Origin: Henriciella litoralis
GTDB lineage: Bacteria > Pseudomonadota > Alphaproteobacteria > Caulobacterales > Hyphomonadaceae
DNA: 64,000 bases
Assembly (NCBI RefSeq): GCF_002088935.1
Contig: NZ_NCSS01000004.1
Coordinates: forward strand, 496,001-560,000
Direction of reading: 5' to 3'
Part shown: positions 9,028 to 17,148 of the stretch, one piece after another
How positions within the stretch are numbered: position 1 is the first letter of the stretch
Layout: each line of letters opens with the position of its first letter
Translations under genes and position numbers: made by a program
The notes under the pieces: model-generated
Seen by the model: only the letters and a program-made list of their open reading frames with translations
Told to the model about the DNA's origin: nothing
Databases searched by the model: none

Positions 9028-11969
9028 GCTGCGCCCCTTATCTCACGCACAGCCGCAGCGTCGCGCGGCGTGATATCCGGGAAGGCCGGATCTGCCGTGG
9101 CCGGGTCAAAATACTTCCAGCTGCGCGCGCATTTGATCCAGCCATCAGGAACATGTGTTGGAATGACACCAATACCATCCACTTCCGGGTGAACGTAAGA
9201 ACCTGCAGGCGCCGGGCTCATGATCAGATGTGCGTGTGAGGTGATGAAGATGTCCTTGGCCGATTCACCCTCGAATGCTCTCAGCGTGTCCTCATCTGCG
9301 ATGTAAACTTCAACCGATGCTTCTAGGGAGGATCGAATTTTACCTTGTACCCTGAGCGGCTCAATTGCAGCATTGACCACGCGGCGGACCTTGAAGATTT
9401 TCTCCCAGCGGGCCGCCAGCGACGGGTCGAGCCAGCCTAGAGGCGTTTCAGGGAAGGTCAGCAGGTGCACGCTGTCGGCCTTGCCCGCGAAATGGCTCAT
9501 CAGGAAAGCTTCTTCGGTCGTGAAGGGCATGATCGGCGCGAGCCAGGCCAGGAGACGCTCCAGCACGAGGCTCATCACCGTGCGCGTGGCGCGGCGGCGG
9601 ATATCTGATGGCGCGTCGCAGTAGAGGCTGTCCTTGCGGATATCGAAATAGATCGCCGAGAGGTCCACGCCGCAGAAGTTCAGCATGGCGGACATGACGC
9701 GTTTGAAGTCGAAGGCCGCATAGGATTTACGCACGAGCGCATCGCTTTCGGCGAGACGGTGCAGGACCCATTTTTCGAGGCCCGGCATCTCGTCGCGCGG
9801 CACCGCTTCATCTTCGCTATAGCCGTCCAGCGCGCCGAGTAGATAGCGCAGCGTGTTGCGCAGGCGCCGATAGCTCTCAGCATTCGTCTTCAGGATATCG
9901 TCAGAGATGCGGAGGTCTTCTGTGAAGTCCGAGCTGGCCGTCCAGAGACGCAAGATTTCAATGCCGAACTGGTCAGCGACCTTTTGCGGCTCGACCGTGT
10001 TGCCGAGCGACTTCGACATTTTCTTGCCTTCGGAGTCCACGATGAAGCCGTGGGTGATGACGGTCTTGTAGGGCGCCCTACCGCGGGTCGCGCAATTCTC
10101 CAGCAGCGAGGACTGGAACCAGCCGCGATGCTGGTCGGAGCCTTCGAGATAGACATCGGCCTGGCCGGTCTTCTCGTTGATGATGCCACGGTCGCGCAGA
10201 GTGAAGGCGTGCGTCGTGCCGCTGTCGAACCAGACGTCGAGCACGTCGTTGACCTTTTCCCAGCCTGCCGGATCTGCGATCCCGTCGAGGAACTTCGCTG
10301 CATCAGCGGAGAACCAGGCTTCGACGCCCTCGGCGGCAATGGCATCAAGGATGCGTTTGTTGACTTCGAGCGCCTTGTCTTCCGGCAGAGCGACCGTGTG
10401 CGGCTCACCGTCCGGGCTGACCAGAAGCGTGATCGGCACGCCCCAATTGCGTTGGCGCGAGATGAGCCAGTCTGGCCGGTCGGCGACCATGGAGGTGATC
10501 CGGTTACGAAGCTGCGGCGGCACGAAAGCGGTGTCTTCCAGCGCGCTGAGCGCGAGATCGCGCAGCGGCGCGGTGCCGTCAGACGCCAGCTTGTCCATGG
10601 CGATGAACCATTGCGGCGTCGCCCGGCGGATCACCGGGGCCTTGGAGCGCCAGGAGTGCGCATCGCGGATCATCGTCACGCCGCGCGAGAGGAGGTTTCC
10701 GCTCTCGGTCAGCAGGCGCATGACTTCCGGGTTCGCCTTGCCCTGCTCGCCGCGCTTCTTGCCCGAGGTGCGGATGATATCGAGGCCTTTGAGCTCTTCC
10801 GGCAGGTCGTCATGCTCGTAGGCGCCGTCCTGATTGACGATGTCACGGATGTCGGATGCCTTGTAGCCATTGGCGATCCAGACGAGGAAGTCGTCCTCGC
10901 CATGGGCGGGCGCGGTGTGCACAAAGCCCGTACCCGCATCGTCGGTGACGTGGTCGCCGGCGAGCATTGGGATGTCGTGCTTGTAGAAGTCGGAGAGGTC
11001 GTTCAGCGGGTGGCTCAGCGTCCAGCCCTTTGGATCAATATCGGCGACCCGTTTGAAAGACGACACCTTCGCGCTGTCCATGACGCCCTGCGCGAGCGCA
11101 TCTGCCAGCACGTATTTGTCACCGGGCGCAGCGAACGGTGCGAAGCCTAGTTCTTCCTCGCTCATCACGGTTTCGACTTCATAGAGGCCGTAATCGATCG
11201 ATGGATTGAAGCTGACAGCCTGGTTGGCCGGGATCGTCCACGGCGTGGTCGTCCAGATGACAACCGAAAAGTCTTCGCCCTGCACCGGGAACTTCACCCA
11301 GATCACCGGTACCTTGCGGTCGTAATATTCCACTTCTGCTTCGGCGAGCGCGGTGCGCTCCACCGGGCTCCACATGATCGGCTTGGAGCCGCGTACGAGG
11401 CGGCCGGACATGGCGACGTTCAGGAATTCGCGCACGGTCGCAGCTTCGGACTCGAAGTTCATGGTGAGGTAGGGATTGTCCCATTCGCCCTCGACGCCAC
11501 AGCGGCGGAAGCCTTGCTTTTGCACCTCGATCCACTTGGCGGCATAGGCGCGGCAGGCGGCACGAAACTCGTCGCCCGGCACATCATCCTTGCCGCGGCC
11601 CTTGGCGCGGAATTCTTCCTCCACCTTCCATTCGATCGGCAGGCCGTGGCAATCCCAGCCGGGGATGTAGGAGGCGTCATAGCCGAGCATCTGGTGGCCG
11701 CGCACGACAAGGTCCTTGAGGATCTTGTTCATCGCGGTGCCGAGATGGATCGGTCCGTTGGCGTAAGGCGGGCCATCATGCAGGATGAAGGGCTTGGCGC
11801 CGCGTGCCTTTGCGTCGGCCCGCATGCGCTCATAGAGCTTCATCTCATCCCAGCGCTCGATCCATTTCGGCTCAGCCTTGGGCAGGCCGCCTCTCATCGG
11901 AAACTCGGTTTTGGGCAGGAATAGCGTGTCGCGATAGTCGCTCGCGTTGGTCTTTGTATCGTCGGTCAT
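9024..11969 (-). CDS. ileS: Isoleucyl-tRNA synthetase
   Basis: A 981-residue class I synthetase that charges tRNA-Ile and edits valine. Seen are the HIGH-type motif GPIHLGTAMN (about residue 71), the KMSKSLGN loop, the WTTTPWTIPANQA segment of the CP1 editing domain and a C-terminal anticodon-binding region. The C-terminal zinc finger known from E. coli IleS is not intact: the position reads IKCARSWKYFD with no second Cys pair, so this form probably does not bind zinc there. lspA overlaps its stop. The 199 bases upstream (11970-12168) hold its probable promoter; I see no T-box. Confidence 0.97.
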   Translation of the reverse strand: MTDDTKTNASDYRDTLFLPKTEFPMRGGLPKAEPKWIERWDEMKLYERMRADAKARGAKPFILHDGPPYANGPIHLGTAMNKILKDLVVRGHQMLGYDASYIPGWDCHGLPIEWKVEEEFRAKGRGKDDVPGDEFRAACRAYAAKWIEVQKQGFRRCGVEGEWDNPYLTMNFESEAATVREFLNVAMSGRLVRGSKPIMWSPVERTALAEAEVEYYDRKVPVIWVKFPVQGEDFSVVIWTTTPWTIPANQAVSFNPSIDYGLYEVETVMSEEELGFAPFAAPGDKYVLADALAQGVMDSAKVSSFKRVADIDPKGWTLSHPLNDLSDFYKHDIPMLAGDHVTDDAGTGFVHTAPAHGEDDFLVWIANGYKASDIRDIVNQDGAYEHDDLPEELKGLDIIRTSGKKRGEQGKANPEVMRLLTESGNLLSRGVTMIRDAHSWRSKAPVIRRATPQWFIAMDKLASDGTAPLRDLALSALEDTAFVPPQLRNRITSMVADRPDWLISRQRNWGVPITLLVSPDGEPHTVALPEDKALEVNKRILDAIAAEGVEAWFSADAAKFLDGIADPAGWEKVNDVLDVWFDSGTTHAFTLRDRGIINEKTGQADVYLEGSDQHRGWFQSSLLENCATRGRAPYKTVITHGFIVDSEGKKMSKSLGNTVEPQKVADQFGIEILRLWTASSDFTEDLRISDDILKTNAESYRRLRNTLRYLLGALDGYSEDEAVPRDEMPGLEKWVLHRLAESDALVRKSYAAFDFKRVMSAMLNFCGVDLSAIYFDIRKDSLYCDAPSDIRRRATRTVMSLVLERLLAWLAPIMPFTTEEAFLMSHFAGKADSVHLLTFPETPLGWLDPSLAARWEKIFKVRRVVNAAIEPLRVQGKIRSSLEASVEVYIADEDTLRAFEGESAKDIFITSHAHLIMSPAPAGSYVHPEVDGIGVIPTHVPDGWIKCARSWKYFDPATADPAFPDITPRDAAAVREIRGAA

Positions 11970-12168
11970 CTTGGTCTGATCAGTCTCGAACTAGCTGTGG
12001 GCGTGAAATACGGAAAATAGCAAAACCCCGGCCTCGCACTGTCCGTCGCCATGACGTTCAGCGCGCTGCCGGGCGGCTAATTCGAATGAAGGTGTTGATA
12101 CCCAGGTTCATTATCATGGGCCGAGGCACTAGCAGAGCCTCCCGCCAATGTCATCACGCGCGCAGTAA

Positions 12169-12642
12169 CTAGCCTGCCCCCTCGACAAACATGTCGAGAA
12201 CCTCTGGCACGATGGCGAGAAAATTGTCGCGATTGAAGACAATGTTTTCTTCGGTCATGCCGCCGTCGAGAATGACATAGCGGGAGATGCCAAGCGTCGT
12301 GCCGTTCATCAGCCAGACATTGACCGCCGCGCGCTGAACATTGCTCTGATTGACCTTTTGAAGCGTCACCGTGTCGTCGGCGGCATAGCGCGCCGAGAAA
12401 TTAATCCCCTGGCACGAACCGGCTTCGCAGGCCGTGCCGGTCATGTAGTAATCGATATCCGAGGGCGTGCGTGCGTGAACAGAAATGTCGCCAAGTTCAC
12501 CGAAGCCAATCACCTGATGACCCGCCTGAAGGGCGAGCGCTTCAAGATCATCTATGTTGACCGACCGGATAATATTGTCCGCCTGCGCCGTAGCAGTTGT
12601 GGCGAACATGGCCGCGCCGGCCAGGGCAAATGCGATTTTCAT
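12169..12642 (-). CDS. YbjN-domain secreted protein, copy 1
   Basis: A 157-residue exported protein (signal peptide ending ATATAQA) resembling the YbjN/bacterial sensory transduction regulator family. It shares its whole layout with the next gene upstream: the motif YYMTGTACEAGSC.G.NFSARY, then NVWLMNGTTLGISRYVILDGGMTEENI. Two Cys in TACEAGSC could form a disulfide. The role of the exported form is unknown; YbjN proteins are otherwise linked to secretion and chaperone-like functions. It arose with its neighbour by tandem duplication. Confidence 0.8.
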   Translation of the reverse strand: MKIAFALAGAAMFATTATAQADNIIRSVNIDDLEALALQAGHQVIGFGELGDISVHARTPSDIDYYMTGTACEAGSCQGINFSARYAADDTVTLQKVNQSNVQRAAVNVWLMNGTTLGISRYVILDGGMTEENIVFNRDNFLAIVPEVLDMFVEGAG

Positions 12643-12710
12643 TTACATACCTGCAGGTTGCTGAACGCGCGATAGTAGCGCGAACGTCCAGCTTGTCACG
12701 CAGCCAAAGT

Positions 12711-12728
12711 GAGCGCCCTTCAGCGCTC
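12711..12728 (-). terminator. Possible weak terminator hairpin between the two YbjN genes
   Basis: Minus-strand GAGCGC / GCGCTC stem with a six-base loop, followed by ACTTTGG. The U-tract is poor. It sits 25 bases past the stop of the upstream YbjN gene. Confidence 0.35.
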
Positions 12729-12752
12729 GCGCGGGCGGGCTGAAGCAGGCTT

Positions 12753-13214
12753 CTATTCGTCGAACATAACGACGACCATCGGCACGATGGCGATGAAATT
12801 GTCGAAGTTGATCTGCAGGTTTTCTTCGCTCATGCCGCCGTCGAGAATGACATAGCGCGAAATGCCGTACGTGTTGTCGAGGCGCCAGACGCTGACGGCC
12901 GCATAGTTCAAATTCGCTTGATTGACCCGGTCCATGGTAACCAGATCGTTGGCCTCGAAACGTGCACTCATATTGACGCCGGCGCACTTGCCTTCATTGC
13001 AGGCGGTGCCGGTGAGATAGTAGACTGTCCCATCCTCGGTTTCGGCGCGCACGGAGATCGCCCCAGCTTCGCCATAGCCAAGAATTTCATGGCCCTGGCC
13101 TTCGGCAAACTCAGCGAGACTGTCCTCTGTCACATAAGTGATCTGATCATCGGACTGCGCAAATGCGGGCATTGCTAATGCCAGAGCAGCGACAGCGATT
13201 GATGTGAATTTCAT
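12753..13214 (-). CDS. YbjN-domain secreted protein, copy 2
   Basis: A 153-residue paralogue of the downstream gene, with a signal peptide ending PAFAQS and the same core: YYLTGTACNEGKCAGVNMSARFEANDLVTMDRVNQANLN in segments, then YGISRYVILDGGMSEENLQINFDNFIAIVP. The TACNEGKC Cys pair is retained. The two copies are similar along their full length, with the middle more conserved than the signal peptides. Function is unknown; a shared periplasmic role is inferred. Confidence 0.8.
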   Translation of the reverse strand: MKFTSIAVAALALAMPAFAQSDDQITYVTEDSLAEFAEGQGHEILGYGEAGAISVRAETEDGTVYYLTGTACNEGKCAGVNMSARFEANDLVTMDRVNQANLNYAAVSVWRLDNTYGISRYVILDGGMSEENLQINFDNFIAIVPMVVVMFDE

Positions 13215-13236
13215 ATTAGCCCCCTATTAAGACGGC

Positions 13237-13263
13237 ACATTCTGCAAAATTTCTGCAGAATGT
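13237..13263. promoter_or_regulatory. Perfect inverted repeat upstream of the YbjN pair
   Basis: Ten-base arms acattctgca (13237-13246) and tgcagaatgt (13254-13263) flank a seven-base centre. It lies between the ribF stop and the start of YbjN copy 2. No T-run follows on the minus strand, so I favour an operator over a terminator, at low certainty. Confidence 0.4.
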
Positions 13264-13277
13264 CACCCCCAATACAA

Positions 13278-14201
13278 TCAGCCCTCGCCGAGCAGCGCCC
13301 GGGCGGTTTCGCTGTCTTTCTTCATCTGCACGACCATCTCTTCAACGGATTTGAAATGGGCTTCCGGTCTTAGAAAATGGTACAGGGCCACTTCGATGAA
13401 TTGGCCGTAAATGTCCTCATCGAAGTCGAAAATGAAGGTTTCCATCAACGGGTCCCTGAGGCCTGTTGTCGGCGTGCGCCCGAAATTCGCGACGCCGGCC
13501 AGCCAGTCCCCCTTCCGGTTGATCCGTGCGCGGACCGCATAGACGCCCTGGCGCGGATGGATGAGGTTTCCAAGATGGATATTGGCGGTCGGGAACCCGA
13601 TCGTGCGGCCACGTTTCTCGCCGTGCTCGACCAGGCCATCGGCGACCCATTCATGGCCTAGCATGCTGGCGGCCTTTTGCGGCTCGCCCGCAATCAAGGC
13701 TTCGCGAATGGCCGTGGATGAGGCTTTCCCGACATCGAGGCTTTCAACCTTCTCAACGACGGTCACATCAAAGCCGAGCGAACGCCCGAGCGAAGAGAGA
13801 CGGGACGCATCGCCCATCCGCCCGCGCCCAAAGCGGAAATCGAAGCCAACGGCGACATGTTTGACGCCCAGCCCTTCTGAAAGCACGCGGCGGCAGAATT
13901 CCTCGTCCGTCATGCTGGCCATCGCGCCATTGAAGGGCAGCTCGAACACAGCCTCGGCGCCGACTTCCTTCAGCCTAGCATTGCGCCGTTCTGGCCGATA
14001 GATGCGAAACGGTGGATCATTGGGACGGAAATAGGCGCGCGGTGGCGGCTCGAACGTGGCGATCCCCAACGGCGCGTCCATGCCGCGCGCCGCGTCGATA
14101 ACGGCGCGGTGACCGGCGTGCACGCCGTCAAAATTGCCAAGCGCCACGGAAAAGCCGCGCGCGCTATCAGGCAGATCGCGATAGTCGGCGTAAACCGCCA
14201 T
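13278..14201 (-). CDS. ribF: Bifunctional riboflavin kinase / FAD synthetase
   Basis: RibF phosphorylates riboflavin to FMN and adenylylates it to FAD. The 307-residue protein has the N-terminal nucleotidyltransferase motif GNFDGVHAGHRAVID (about 23-37), the DFRFGRGRMGD loop, and the C-terminal kinase motif GFPTANIHL followed by GVYAVRARI. The start codon shares one base with the stop of the MaoC gene (TAATG), so the two are coupled. This is the only flavin-cofactor enzyme in a window that also encodes FMN-dependent oxidases. Confidence 0.95.
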   Translation of the reverse strand: MAVYADYRDLPDSARGFSVALGNFDGVHAGHRAVIDAARGMDAPLGIATFEPPPRAYFRPNDPPFRIYRPERRNARLKEVGAEAVFELPFNGAMASMTDEEFCRRVLSEGLGVKHVAVGFDFRFGRGRMGDASRLSSLGRSLGFDVTVVEKVESLDVGKASSTAIREALIAGEPQKAASMLGHEWVADGLVEHGEKRGRTIGFPTANIHLGNLIHPRQGVYAVRARINRKGDWLAGVANFGRTPTTGLRDPLMETFIFDFDEDIYGQFIEVALYHFLRPEAHFKSVEEMVVQMKKDSETARALLGEG

Positions 14202-14632
14202 TAATCCTCCCGCGGTGGCACCATCACCTTGGCTTCTCCAGAAACCACAGGCTTGCCATCAACCGAGCAGACGATCTTGAGCGTGGCGCGATTACCGCGT
14301 TCGATAAGCTCTATGATTTCGGCACGCGCCGTCACCGTATCGCCAATCAGGACGGGCCGACGAAAGCGCATTTCAAGATGGGTGAAGATGGCGCCCGGCC
14401 CCGGCAGATTGTTGCCAAGAATACCGGAGATATAGCTGGCCGTCAGCGCGCCATGCGCGATGCGCTGGCCGAATGCGGTTTCCTTTGCATACTCCTCATC
14501 CATATGGATCGGGTTGTAGTCACCTGACACTTTCGCGAAGAGAACGATGTCTTCCTCTGTGATGGTGTGATGCGTCTCGTGGGCCATGCCGACGCTCAGT
14601 TCTTCAAAACGATAGCCGTCCTTCGCGGTCAT
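14201..14632 (-). CDS. MaoC-family (R)-specific enoyl-CoA hydratase-like protein
   Basis: A 143-residue hot-dog-fold protein. The catalytic hydratase-2 pattern is present: VSGDYNPIHMDEEYAKET (Asp and His of the D-x5-H motif) followed by FGQRIAHGALTASYISG. Such proteins hydrate trans-2-enoyl-CoA in fatty acid or polyhydroxyalkanoate metabolism. It precedes ribF with a one-base overlap, a pairing that looks positional rather than metabolic. Confidence 0.88.
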   Translation of the reverse strand: MTAKDGYRFEELSVGMAHETHHTITEEDIVLFAKVSGDYNPIHMDEEYAKETAFGQRIAHGALTASYISGILGNNLPGPGAIFTHLEMRFRRPVLIGDTVTARAEIIELIERGNRATLKIVCSVDGKPVVSGEAKVMVPPRED

Positions 14633-14687
14633 GTGCGGGTCTCCGAAGTTTCAATTATGTTTGTGTTACAATGCGAAGGTAGCGGCG

Positions 14688-15542
14688 TCACCACTTTAAG
14701 GCGGGCATCGCCCAATTGGCGCGTGTACCGTAGGAATCGAGCAACGCTTCCAGCTCGCCTGCGAAATTGTCACCATGCTCGGCGAGGCCGGTGCCAACGT
14801 ACAGCGAATCGAAGCCTTGCGCGGCTGCGCCGACCATGTCTGTCGCCGGGCTATCACCGATGCAGAGCACCTTCTCGGGCGCGTCCCCGCGAAGCGCTTC
14901 GGCCTTCGCGATGGCGAGGCGGTAAATCGCGTCATGCGGTTTTCCGGGATAGATGACCTGGCCGCCCTCTTCCTCGTAAATCTGCGCCAGTGCGCCCGCG
15001 CACCAGACAAGCTTGTCGCCGATGCGGACCTTGATGTCGGGATTGGCACAGATCATTGGAATACCGCGGCGAGCCCCATCGCGCAGGGCGCTGCGATAAT
15101 CTTCAGGATGGTCTTTTTCCTGATCTTCCAGGCCAACGCACAACATGGTTTCGGCTTGGTCTGGCTCAACGAAGTTCAGGCCAAGGCCCTGATAGAGAAA
15201 CTGGTCGCGCTCCCAGCCACTATCGATCCCCATGCGCCAGATCTTCTCATGCTTGCGCCGGGAAAGTTCAGCGCGAGTGGCATCGCCGGACGACACGCAA
15301 TCGTCAAAGCAGACAGCGGGCACACCAAGGGGTTCAAAATAGGAGATGACCTGACGTTTGGGGACAGGCGCATTGGTGATCAGGATGACGGGCTTGCCGG
15401 AGCCGCGAAACGCGGTCAGCGCATCGCAGGCCTCGTCGAAGGCGCTGCGTCCATTGTGGATCACGCCCCAGACGTCGCACAGGATGGTGTCGTATTGAGC
15501 CGCGACGTCGCGCAGCCCTGAAAGGAGCTTGGGTTTTGTCAT
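14688..15542 (-). CDS. HAD-superfamily class IIA hydrolase (TIGR01459 type)
   Basis: A 284-residue HAD subfamily IIA phosphatase. Motif I is CDVWGVIHNG (about 24-33), motif II ILITNAPVPK, and motif III/IV the GKPHDAIYRLA and CIGDSPATDMVGAAAQG segments. This alphaproteobacterial group resembles NagD/p-nitrophenyl phosphatases; the physiological substrate is unknown. It lies alone, with short gaps to the EAL gene upstream and the MaoC gene downstream. Confidence 0.87.
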   Translation of the reverse strand: MTKPKLLSGLRDVAAQYDTILCDVWGVIHNGRSAFDEACDALTAFRGSGKPVILITNAPVPKRQVISYFEPLGVPAVCFDDCVSSGDATRAELSRRKHEKIWRMGIDSGWERDQFLYQGLGLNFVEPDQAETMLCVGLEDQEKDHPEDYRSALRDGARRGIPMICANPDIKVRIGDKLVWCAGALAQIYEEEGGQVIYPGKPHDAIYRLAIAKAEALRGDAPEKVLCIGDSPATDMVGAAAQGFDSLYVGTGLAEHGDNFAGELEALLDSYGTRANWAMPALKW

Positions 15543-15609
15543 GGCCGCTCAGTAGTCACAGCTTCCATAGCGGTCAACGACGTCATGATGTGCGGGAGGC
15601 CAGGTGCGC

Positions 15610-16842
15610 CTAGCCGAAAGCTGTCAGCCGGGCGACGAACTCGGCTGGTGGCGCAGTTTCCTGCATGAGGGACGATTTGATCGGCTTGGGCGCGCCGAAG
15701 ATATTCCCCTGGCCGTAAGGAATGCCATATTCGAGCACTTCCACGACGCTGACTTCCTCTTCCACCTTCTCTGCGATGAGGGTCACCGCAAAGCGTGAGC
15801 AGACGGCGGACACTTCCTCGCCAGTGATCTTGCGCTGGACATTGGAAATCGGACGCGGTCCGGCCGGGTCCTTAAGCTGATCGATGAGGTCGCCGCCCTT
15901 CATTTTCACGAAGCGGACGCCGGCGGCCTGAAGGCGCTGCAGATCGAGGTGGAGGTCTGTGGCGTGATCGATGGAGAAGCGGAAGCCGAGCGCGGTCAGC
16001 TTTTCCATCGCATCACGCAGCTCACGCGAGCGGTTCTCGAAACGATCCGCCGGAATCTCAAAGATGAGCGCGCCGCAAAGGTCGCGGTTCTCATTCATGA
16101 ATTCCAGGAAGTGCGGGAAGAATTGCGGGTCGGTCAGCGAGTTCGGCGAGATATTGCAGAAGACGCCAACGCGGCGGTCACGTTCGGACAGACGGCGCAC
16201 GATCTGGACGCAGCGGAACAGAAGCATGTTGTCGATAACGCCCAGCAGACGGGCGCGGCGCGCCGCTTCCATGAAGTCTGCCGGAAGGATCAGAGAGCCA
16301 TCTTCATTGCGAAGGCGCGTGAAGCCTTCATAAAAGGCCACACGGCGCTGTGGCAGAGAAACGATGGGCTGCAGGTGAAGATCAACGCGGCCATCCTGAA
16401 GCGCAGAGCGAACCGCGCGCAGCATACCATTTTCCTGCGGATCAACTTCGACCTCAGGGGCTTTTTCCGCGGCGAGACGGGATTCGAAGCTCTTGGCGAG
16501 ACGGTCGATCAGACCTTCCAGCTGGCGCATCTCGCTGACGAGCGCGTCGCGGCGTTCGGTCAGTTCCTGCTTCAGGGAAATCTCGATCGCGCCGGCTCTG
16601 TCCTCGACAATATCCATCCGCTCACGCGTAGATTTCTGTGCAATTTCCAGATTTTCGAGCCGTTGATCGCTCTCTACCGACCCGATGACCTGCGAAAACA
16701 GAAGATGAAACTGCCCTAGAAGGGCTGTCGTGACGGCGCCGAGTGCGATCGAAATGGGGATGCTGAGACCGCCATAGGACACCAGTCCGAAGCCCAGTGC
16801 ACCACCAAAAGCGATATAGAATAGAAAGAGTATGCCGGTCAT
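15610..16842 (-). CDS. TipF-like membrane protein with coiled coil and degenerate EAL domain
   Basis: A 410-residue protein: two hydrophobic helices (about 3-22 and 27-48), a coiled coil (about 58-125) and an EAL domain (about 140-400). The EAL signature is EGF (172-174), and the loop that normally reads DDFGTG is IDHATDL, so phosphodiesterase activity is unlikely. Architecture and degeneration match Caulobacter TipF, a c-di-GMP receptor that places the flagellum at the new pole. No flagellar gene is nearby, so the TipF assignment rests on architecture. An alternative is an unrelated c-di-GMP effector. Confidence 0.78.
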   Translation of the reverse strand: MTGILFLFYIAFGGALGFGLVSYGGLSIPISIALGAVTTALLGQFHLLFSQVIGSVESDQRLENLEIAQKSTRERMDIVEDRAGAIEISLKQELTERRDALVSEMRQLEGLIDRLAKSFESRLAAEKAPEVEVDPQENGMLRAVRSALQDGRVDLHLQPIVSLPQRRVAFYEGFTRLRNEDGSLILPADFMEAARRARLLGVIDNMLLFRCVQIVRRLSERDRRVGVFCNISPNSLTDPQFFPHFLEFMNENRDLCGALIFEIPADRFENRSRELRDAMEKLTALGFRFSIDHATDLHLDLQRLQAAGVRFVKMKGGDLIDQLKDPAGPRPISNVQRKITGEEVSAVCSRFAVTLIAEKVEEEVSVVEVLEYGIPYGQGNIFGAPKPIKSSLMQETAPPAEFVARLTAFG

Positions 16843-17148
16843 GAGTCTTAGGAGGCCCCGTCGTCGCTTAACGTTAACAGATAGCGGTCAATTGTTAACG
16901 AATTGGTAGTTTAAGGACTGATTTGTCCAGAATGCCAATGCACCAAGATGCACCTCGTTCCGGCGTGGCAAACATGACACAGGTTTAATATAGATTGGCC
17001 AAGCCTGTTGATTGTCATTTGACTTTGATGCCTGACCAGCTGTTCATAGGGCAAGCCCAAATGCCTGAATGTCCGCGGCCTATTTGGCCGGACGGGGGCG
17101 TCTCGGGGGAGACCGGGGTCCTGCTGCAAAGCGGGACCCCGATGCTTT
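16843..17148. other. Intergenic stretch of 306 bases, no coding gene seen
   Basis: This gap lies between the start of the TipF-like gene and the end of the MBL-like lipoprotein gene. The first half (16843-17000) is AT-richer and should hold the promoter of the TipF-like gene. The second half holds three consecutive hairpins, described in the next entry. No reading frame in it has a convincing start, composition or family. Confidence 0.6.
17055..17148 (+). ncRNA. Candidate small RNA: three consecutive hairpins
   Basis: Hairpin 1 is 17071-17092 (gtccg-c-ggcc / ggccggac, one bulge). Hairpin 2 is 17100-17113 (gtctc, gggg loop, gagac). Hairpin 3 is 17114-17141: cggggtcc / ggaccccg extended by a G-U and two G-C pairs around a tgcaaa loop, 11 bp in all. 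Hairpin 3 is followed by gatgcttttc, a weak U-tract on the plus strand only, which is why I orient it plus. A weak TTGACT lies at about 17018-17023. No known RNA family is recognised. Alternatively hairpin 3 simply terminates the minus-strand lipoprotein gene. Confidence 0.35.

Noticed and set aside
9984..11150. Open frame of 388 codons on the plus strand
   Set aside because: It is wholly antisense to ileS, whose motifs are intact; GC-rich coding DNA commonly leaves the opposite strand open.
12060..12110. Possible tRNA T-loop (aattcgaatg)
   Set aside because: No matching acceptor stem or anticodon arm can be formed around it; no tRNA gene was found anywhere in the window.
11970..12168. T-box or other riboswitch before ileS
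   Set aside because: No T-box sequence or specifier-loop structure is seen; only a weak gaggc/gcctc stem.
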